Shown piece by piece: positions 59,101 through 64,000 of a DNA stretch of 64,000 bases (the first letter of the stretch is position 1; each line of letters begins with the position of its first letter). Location: assembly GCF_000224145.3 (NCBI RefSeq), contig NC_020168.2, forward strand, positions 310,001 through 374,000, in the 5' to 3' direction. This stretch comes from Ciona intestinalis. Its lineage: Eukaryota > Chordata > Ascidiacea > Phlebobranchia > Cionidae. The translations under genes were made by a program, and so were the position numbers. The notes below the pieces were generated by a model. The model was not told the origin of the DNA. It did no database searches and saw only the letters and a list, made by a program, of their open reading frames with translations.

Positions 59101-62100
59101 CTGACCCTGATACCAGTGTGGTTGTGTATATTTAATAATTAATCCATGTTTCATTTCTATACACGCGCACTACAGGAATTGAACTAGATCCGGTTAGCAT
59201 GCTAAGAAATAACTGGAAAACGGGTGGAAATTTTGCTAACCGACGTTTCGACGTCCTATGGCCTATTTAGATCGTCTTTATAAGGGTAATTTAAACTCGA
59301 TAAGTATATATAGAAAAAAATAGTGTATCTTGTAAGCCTATAGGGCATTTTGCCGTTGTAACTCGCATGTTTTGGGTTGGGGTAATATAGGACACTTTTT
59401 CATTTTCTCGTTCTATTAACCGACAAATACGGTTCAAAAAAATAATAAAACCGTATCCTCATGACTCCCAAAGACCGTTGTTAAATGTTTAAAAAACGAT
59501 TAGGAGGTTTTGAATATTATGTGATAAAGGTGTCCCATCCTACCCCACAGTACTATTTACTACGTACCTGTAGATGTAGGGGCAACTGTACACACACCAG
59601 CGTGTTGACACGGGTTTGGTTTGCATGGGTTAATACAACGCATGGATGATCCAAGTTTGTTGCATACCTCGTTCGGCGTGCAGAATGTATTTCCGCAAGG
59701 AACTGAAACAAAGGAATTTATATTATATTATTGTGTATGGTAAAATAGTTAGCAATAGCAGATAAAAAAAACCTTCATTCCTTTATATCATATAGTACTT
59801 TAAATGAAACCATGTGTCATAACATATTTTACGTAGCTACAAGATGCATTCAAGCTTAGCAGGTGTATATAGACAGTGTATCTCTATATAGAAGATGGAT
59901 ACCGTCAGCAGATAATATTCCATATTCTAATCGTACTTTAAAATCAACAACGCTACTTTAGAGTCGTGAAAATACGGTTATTTAAATCTGTAAATATTCT
60001 TTGTTTACTATACCAAATGGGACTATAATTAAAGTGAATAAAAACATACAGCTTGCCCAGCCTACTATACACACATTGCATTTTACATAAAGATACTCTT
60101 ACATAAATTTTCTTGAAGTACACTCTATGTTCAACATTGCTATTCACACATTAAATTGCTACAATTACGAACCTGTTCCCCTGCACACGCCACCAATATA
60201 CCCTGAAGGGCAGCGACATCGATATCGTAAACCTCCGTCCGCTTGAGGCATGCATGAGGAACCATACACGCATGGATTAGGAATACAGGGGTCACAACCG
60301 TATCTGAAAAAAGTAGTTGAGTAAATAAGTGTGATTTTTTATGGCTTCGTGGCGGAGCAACCGTCGTTATAACACGGGTGTTCTGAGGTGTTAAACCCGT
60401 GTTATAACGACTGTCGTTTTCCGGCCACGCGAGGACAAAGTAAGTTACATTCATTCATACTTACGTTTCAGCAAGTCGTTTGTCCAAATCCTTAAGGTCG
60501 GTAAGTTTCCATATTCGATCGACATGAATGAAGTCATCAGCTTGTGCCACCACACTTCTTAATATTTGCAAAGTTCCTTCAGATAAAGGACCAATAGCGA
60601 CAACGAAGATGACATGCCCTGAAGATCTTAAATCCGAAACTAGAGAATTTAATCTCGGGTTTCTAGTTTCCTCTGCGCAAGTTACGATGACGATCACCTT
60701 TATAAAACATGCGGCTGTATTGTAAGATGTAGGACAGCTTTTACGGTAGTTTTAAATTCAGTCAACACATTGAATAATCAGATATTTTTAGTACTGTGGG
60801 TTAAGATGGTTATCGTTAGTACATAATATCCCATATTTCCTAATCGCGTTTTTAACAACGCTTTTTTTTTAGAGTCGTGATAATACGGTTATAGTAGGAT
60901 AGGGGAAAATGGGACACTTTTTGCACATGATATCCAAATATCATGATCGTGTTTTAAACAATTAACAACGGTATTTGTTTACCACCAATTCGGACGAGAA
61001 AATAAACTGAAAAGGTGTCCCATCTTTCCCACTCTACTATATATGACTCTTCTAAACCTAATTTGTTTTCTACCAAGAGAATAAAAACTTGGACCGTCTT
61101 ACCCTAACAATCTACAATATACATACAATTACAAGTGTATTCTGGTTAAGCCGCATGAAGCAACAACAATCCTTACCTTTCTAACTTGCCTTGCTCCAGC
61201 AGTTGAAATGCTACGCGCTTTGTCCAGTGCTGTCACAACATCAAAGTTTACCGTTGTCGGTATATTGTTTAACAGATTCTGTACTTGGCGATGGCCGACA
61301 CCTTGCATCAGTGAGACGATTTGGTTGCCCTCTGTAGCGGTTACTGCAACCTAAAAAGATAGCGGCGTTTTAAGTTTATAATATGTGTATGCAAATAACT
61401 TATTTATCCTGGCATGTCGAGCAACAGTGGTCGTTCTAACATTACGGTTATTATGTTTTATACATCCCGTGACAGTTACCCAGTTACCCAGTTACCACGT
61501 ATGTAACTTTGACCATTAGATTAAGGCAATTGCTGTCAAGTGTCTTGTCCGTAACGACCCATACGTCCACAATGGTCCAGCGGCCAGCCTTGAACTTGTA
61601 ACTCTAACATGCGCGTTATAAACACCGTGTCAAAGTGCGACTGGTTCAACGAATTAATATTTGATTCCTTACTCTTATTTTGTTGGATCCCAACTCAAAT
61701 ATCTTGAGCGTGTTCATTGTAAATTCTTTCATGTAATCTAAGGTGCGCTGCAATCTCGTGTCCAATACGAATACAACATCAAGTTGTTTCTGCAATGTGA
61801 TGCAATCTGAACACAACAAATTAAAGGTTATAAATTACAGTAACGAAGATTAGCTAAACAGAAGAGATTGATCGACAAAACGATAGCCGTTAAAAACACA
61901 TTGTGTGCATTTTTGGGGGGTTGTACTTCAGTTTTTTTTATACTTTCATGTTTATATTTCGCATGAATCGTTTTAATTTCAGTCAATCACGTGGTTTGTA
62001 ATTTGACATTCAGTTTAACCTTGGTGTCGTGACCATGTGACAAACCGAATGTGAATAAAACGTAATATAACGATAGTACAAAATAAAAAGTTACACAAGA

Positions 62101-62671
62101 TCGTATGCTAAGTTACTCACCCCCGGGTTGCAATGCCCGACTTAATATATCAACTTTATAAAACGAACGACTTTCCACAAATTCCTCGGTGACGTTACCC
62201 GAGCCCTCGGACTCGTCATCGTCTATCGTTGCACCTGAACGCACAAATATTTCGGACCATTCGCCACCAACTTCATTTTCGGAGGTAAACGGATCTATAA
62301 GTCAAAATATTAGCATCAGTTACGGCTTATACTCGGCTAACTGTAGCCGAATAGTTAGGAATTACGGATCAAGCGCTACTAAACACGTAGCCGCTAAAAA
62401 TCCAGTCCAACGATCTACATTTTACCTAAAATGACATCGCATCAATCTTTTATTCAAATTTAATATTATTTAATATTTCGTTGTAAGATTCGTCCAACTG
62501 TATTAACATTACCTCAGGACCAGATTCATAAAATTCATCATAGTAATAGTAATATGCTTATATGTTTTTACGCATACAAGGTTTATGTTCATTATTCTTA
62601 CCTGCTCCATCACTTAGTGGAAAACTTAACTTCGCGAGAAGAACGATAGCAAAACAAAAACGAAACATCAT
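47188..62671 (-). CDS. vWA - multi-EGF - ZP domain transmembrane glycoprotein (egg-coat-like)
   Basis: 28 exons chained in phase (5004 nt, 1667 aa): 62671-62602, 62294-62121, 61806-61673, 61350-61177, 60697-60465, 60303-60173, 59702-59568, 59051-58847, 58239-58123, 57702-57472, 57115-56990, 56701-56594, 56184-55915, 55614-55378, 54913-54677, 54215-53979, 53515-53279, 52961-52719, 52649-52413, 52101-51997, 51581-51468, 50873-50710, 50369-50217, 49957-49741, 49324-49138, 48536-48303, 47557-47437, 47360-47188. Signal peptide MMFRFCFAIVLLAKLSFPLS; one vWA domain (LDVVFVLDT, VIVIVTC); about two dozen EGF modules of CxNGGxC...CxC type; ZP domain from LDCNSDRITVSVDNRLY onward; a furin-like RGRRS site in exon 27; then helix LILISLLGVLAVFVLIASVF and a short basic tail. 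ZP domains polymerise after furin release, and ascidian vitelline-coat proteins such as Halocynthia VC70 combine EGF repeats with ZP, so an egg-coat role is an inference. Most EGF exons are phase 2-2. Confidence 0.85.
47571..47829. mobile_element. MITE copy with extra interior sequence
   Basis: CAGGTTGGGGTAAGATGGAC at left and CTCACTTACTCCACTATATA at right; about 60 bp longer than usual. Confidence 0.65.
48109..48297. mobile_element. MITE copy
   Basis: TAGTACGGTGGGAATGGGAC at left, CCAATCTTACCCCACAATAC at right; EGF/ZP gene intron. Confidence 0.75.
48909..49103. mobile_element. MITE copy
   Basis: GTACTGTGGGGGAAGATGGA and CCCATCTTCCCCCACCCTAC at the ends. Confidence 0.8.
49371..49625 (-). 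mobile_element. SINE copy
   Basis: TTATTAATCCTCGCGTGCTG through TTGCCCAAGGACACACATGC; intron of the EGF/ZP gene. The 3' flank carries a direct repeat of ACGCGCTTACAATGGTGGTA (49636 and 49686). Confidence 0.6.
50005..50090. mobile_element. MITE copy, right part missing
   Basis: AAGGTTGGGGTAAGATGGAA then TCCCATTTGGTAGCAAACCA; no right end. Confidence 0.6.
50397..50692 (+). mobile_element. SINE copy with ATTC tail
   Basis: ATTGGGCAAGACTTCACTGC, CCACAAAGTAACATACATG, GGCCATGCGAAGATAAAG, then four ATTC units. Confidence 0.65.
50887..51078. mobile_element. MITE copy
   Basis: AGTAGTGTGGGGGAAGATGG at left, GTCCCGCGTTACCCCATTAT at right. Confidence 0.75.
51320..51470 (+). mobile_element. SINE copy, internally shortened, ATTC tail
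   Basis: CGTATGTGTCCTTGGGCAGG then TTTCTGGCCAGGCGAGAATA and ATTCATTC. Confidence 0.6.
51697..51894. mobile_element. MITE copy, well preserved
   Basis: ATAGGATGGGGGAAGATGGG and CCCATCTTCCCCCACCCCAC at the ends. Confidence 0.85.
53037..53234. mobile_element. MITE copy
   Basis: AGGATGGGGGGAGATGGGAC and GTCCCATCTTTCCCCACTCT at the ends. Confidence 0.85.
53279..55614 (-). repeat. Four-copy tandem array of a 237-nt EGF exon (about 700-bp period)
   Basis: Exons 55614-55378, 54913-54677, 54215-53979 and 53515-53279 are each 237 nt (79 codons, phase 2-2) and nearly identical; steps are 701, 698 and 700 bp. Each codes LCEQRRCLNGGTCRYNINQQ and PYCSCPPTHSGTSCE, then PCSPNPCQNGGTCTR. The first and third introns (53516-53978 and 54914-55377) are almost identical, while the middle one (54216-54676) has diverged, so the last step was probably copying of a two-exon block of about 1.4 kb. 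The first exon of the array in transcript order (55614) keeps a different 5' part (TTFSCTCRAPFTGPTC). Confidence 0.95.
55662..55864. mobile_element. MITE copy
   Basis: TAGTGGGGTGGGGTAAGATG at left, GTCCCATATTCCCCCACCCT at right. Confidence 0.8.
56726..56908. mobile_element. MITE copy, second subfamily
   Basis: ACAGTGGGCAATGAATACCG at left; AAATGGGATGACAAAACAG and CACCATCCCCAATCTGCTAT at right. Confidence 0.65.
57170..57385 (-). mobile_element. Two adjacent SINE 3' parts
   Basis: TTATTATTGCATGGCGGGGC and TTATTTATCCTCGCCTGACC, each followed by the CACCTTGCGCC/GTTACCATGTATGTAACTT-like end. Confidence 0.65.
57441..57484 (-). repeat. 24-bp tandem duplication of a splice donor
   Basis: ACTTACAAGCGACTGTAGTT and, after AATT, ACTTACAAGCAACTGTAGTT lie side by side, duplicating the exon 10 donor of the EGF/ZP gene. 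Use of the intron-proximal copy (exon end 57472) keeps the frame; use of the other would meet TAA at once. Confidence 0.8.
57765..58095 (-). mobile_element. Two SINE 3' parts and middle segment
   Basis: TTTATCATCACGTGGCGGGG and TTATTAATCGTCGCATAGCA, then GACAACCCATAAGGGACAAC. Confidence 0.6.
58328..58524. mobile_element. MITE copy
   Basis: AAGATGGGGAAAGACGGGAC at left, GTCCCACCTTTCTCCACTCT at right. Confidence 0.75.
58636..58812. mobile_element. MITE copy, second subfamily
   Basis: GGGCTAAGATGGGATACCG at left, CCATCTTCCCCCACCCCACT at right. Confidence 0.75.
59372..59556. mobile_element. MITE copy
   Basis: GGTTGGGGTAATATAGGACA at left, GTCCCATCCTACCCCACAGT at right. Confidence 0.75.
59884..60070. 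mobile_element. MITE copy, second subfamily
   Basis: AGAAGATGGATACCGTCAGC at left, CAGCTTGCCCAGCCTACTAT at right. Confidence 0.65.
60343..60460 (+). mobile_element. SINE 3' part with ATTC tail
   Basis: TTATAACACGGGTGTTCTG inverted against GTGTTATAACGACTGTCG, then CCACGCGAGGACAAAGTAAG and ATTCATTC. Confidence 0.6.
60790..61120. mobile_element. MITE copy, second subfamily, interrupted by another MITE
   Basis: Left half (GTACTGTGGGTTAAGATGG to ATAATACGGTTATA) and right half (AATTTGTTTTCTACC to GTCTTACCCTAACA) flank the inserted copy at 60891-61042. Confidence 0.75.
60891..61042. mobile_element. MITE copy nested in another MITE
   Basis: AGTAGGATAGGGGAAAATGG at left, CCCATCTTTCCCACTCTACT at right; TATA on both sides fits TA-targeted insertion. 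Confidence 0.8.
61395..61640 (-). mobile_element. Composite SINE
   Basis: TTATTTATCCTGGCATGTCG at left; reversed head region AGCCTTGAACTTGTAACTC near 61587. Confidence 0.55.
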
Positions 62672-62984
62672 ATACTTCTAACCTGATACCCTACAAACGT
62701 AGAATGGCGTGGTCTTCCCAAATGCAGACTTGCGAAACCTTTGGAATGCGTGCACGTCATTATTAAATCGGCGGGTGTCGCAAAAAAGCAATCTAGTTTC
62801 GCCGCTTTTTGCTTGACTTGATTGCTCAATGCTGAAGAACGGCATGTTACTACTTTTGCAACGCACAAGAAATAATTTGTTTGCTGTTTTGTCCTTTGTT
62901 TTTAACTAACAAAGGGTGAAAAGTGGAATCAGATTCATAACATAATTTTTACTTACATCTTTAAAAACAATAGCAAAGTTCATG

Positions 62985-63182
62985 TATAGTAGGGTGGGGG
63001 AAGATGGGACACCTTTTCATTCTATTTTCTCATCACATTTGGTAGTAAACAAAGAACATTTAAAGAATTATTAAACCGTATGCTCATGACTCCGAAAGGC
63101 CGTTGTTAACTGTTTAAAACACGATCACAATATTTGGATATTATGTGTTAAAGGTGTCCCATATTCCCCCACTCTGCTATAT
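62985..63182. mobile_element. MITE copy, well preserved
   Basis: TAGTAGGGTGGGGGAAGATG and CCCATATTCCCCCACTCTGC at the ends; TATA on both sides. Confidence 0.85.
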
Positions 63183-63606
63183 ATTATTGCGACAACATTG
63201 AAAAATGCGTTAGCAGCAAAACGACAATCGTTAAAACACGCTTTGGATAAAAGGGTGGGAAATCGCGTCAGATTGAAAGCGTGATTGTTGAACTAGATTC
63301 AACGGTGTATTTACAGTAGCGTGTACTGTCACACACTGTTCTCATTATACATATGCAAATAAATGTCGCATTGAATTATTGAACACGTTAAATTAATTAT
63401 CGATGAAACCTTCAACTGATTACCGCTATTATTATATTGCTGTTCAAATAGAAAATCACCGCTATACTTAATACACATATTAGTTCAAAATTACAATCCC
63501 TCGTATTCACATTATGCCAATTTTGTATTTAAGGTAAAAGCTTCTGGAATTTTGTATCGGTATAGTTCTTCAAACACAGATAAGATTAATCATCAGTACG
63601 AATGAT

Positions 63607-63813
63607 ACGTGGGGCAAGATGGGTGTCGTTGGAACATAATATATTATTATGGGGTAAGATGGGACATTGTTAGCACATATTATCGCATACTTACTGTTAT
63701 TAACAATTAACAAAGCTGTTTTGTGTTTAATTCGGTAACCTTTTTTGTTTACTGCCAAATTAGACGATAAAGAGAATGATAACAGGGTCCCATTTTACCA
63801 AACCCTACTATAT
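63607..63813. mobile_element. MITE copy, second subfamily, rearranged left end
   Basis: Two successive left ends (GTGGGGCAAGATGGGTGTCG, TGGGGTAAGATGGGACATTG), right end CCCATTTTACCAAACCCTAC. Confidence 0.65.
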
Positions 63814-63834
63814 CTTTTGGTTTGGTACATTAAA

Positions 63835-63944
63835 GAGAAACGAGATTTCGGTTACGATGCGGCATTGAAGAAATGTAAACATTACGTTGAACGTTTCGGG
63901 GAAACGATTCTGTTTGTGGACTTAGTTTCATCGATCGCAGTATT
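63835..63944 (+). CDS. Possible lone exon at the right edge (doubtful)
   Basis: A frame reads KRDFGYDAALKKCKHYVERF and GETILFVDLVSSIAVFQ between an AG (attaaag) and a GTGTAT donor-like site; it looks codon-like but matches no family I recognise and may be chance. Confidence 0.22.
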
Positions 63945-64000
63945 TCAAGTGTATTGAGGCTGTTTATATTTTCTGATTTGTAGGAAACTGAACAGTTCAC

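Larger units (their letters stand above)
62672..64000. other. 5' flank of the EGF/ZP gene and right window edge
   Basis: Contains the promoter side of the EGF/ZP gene, two MITE copies and possibly one exon at about 63835-63944 (listed separately). Nothing else is supported. Confidence 0.45.

Noticed and set aside
60345-60440. Possible hairpin or terminator from inverted GTGTTATAACG motifs
   Set aside because: It is two opposed pieces of SINE sequence; such terminators do not apply in a eukaryotic intron.

Overview
This is invertebrate chordate DNA, almost certainly from a solitary ascidian of the genus Ciona. The signs are compact AT-rich intergenic DNA, many short GT-AG introns, an abundant TA-flanked inverted-repeat MITE and a composite tRNA-like SINE (both reminiscent of families described from Ciona), frequent TGACGTCA palindromes, and chordate-type genes (a ZFHX3/4-type zinc-finger homeobox gene, JMJD6, ceramide synthases, MIPEP). 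Species, gene and exon calls come from reading the sequence; no database search was possible.

Layout. (1) 1.3-18.0 kb, plus strand: 30 exons of a ZFHX3/4-type gene with four homeodomains and many C2H2 fingers. Its 5' part lies outside the window, and its 1.67-kb intron is rich in TAAT-type homeodomain sites. (2) 19.6-25.9 kb, minus strand: four intronless genes, an F-box protein, a small acidic protein (possibly kinetochore PMF1/Nnf1-like), an unrecognised 251-aa protein and the mitochondrial protease MIPEP. (3) 27.7-28.4 kb, minus: a small spliced single-pass membrane-protein gene assembled here from short exons. (4) 31-38 kb: three intronless ceramide synthase genes, two on plus and one on minus. 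(5) 39.5-42.9 kb, minus: JMJD6 in six exons. (6) 44.4-44.7 kb, minus: a broken fragment of a contactin-associated/fibrinogen-like domain gene. (7) 45.6-46.8 kb, plus: a three-exon gene with a ParB/sulfiredoxin-like domain and a C-terminal membrane segment. (8) 47.2-62.7 kb, minus: a 28-exon gene for a 1667-aa secreted/membrane protein with signal peptide, vWA domain, about two dozen EGF repeats, ZP domain, furin site and transmembrane tail. It has the architecture expected of an egg-coat or epithelial ZP glycoprotein, and it contains a recent four-copy tandem array of one EGF exon.

The protein-coding genes look functionally unrelated to one another, so no operon or pathway is evident. The most notable points are the EGF/ZP gene with its exon array, the intronless gene run with the ceramide synthase cluster, the ParB-like membrane gene, the hidden small membrane gene, and the repeat biology: about 28 MITE copies, one nested pair, a hAT-type MITE with an intact 8-bp duplication, and a SINE whose ATTC tail appears to have grown into a 180-bp microsatellite.
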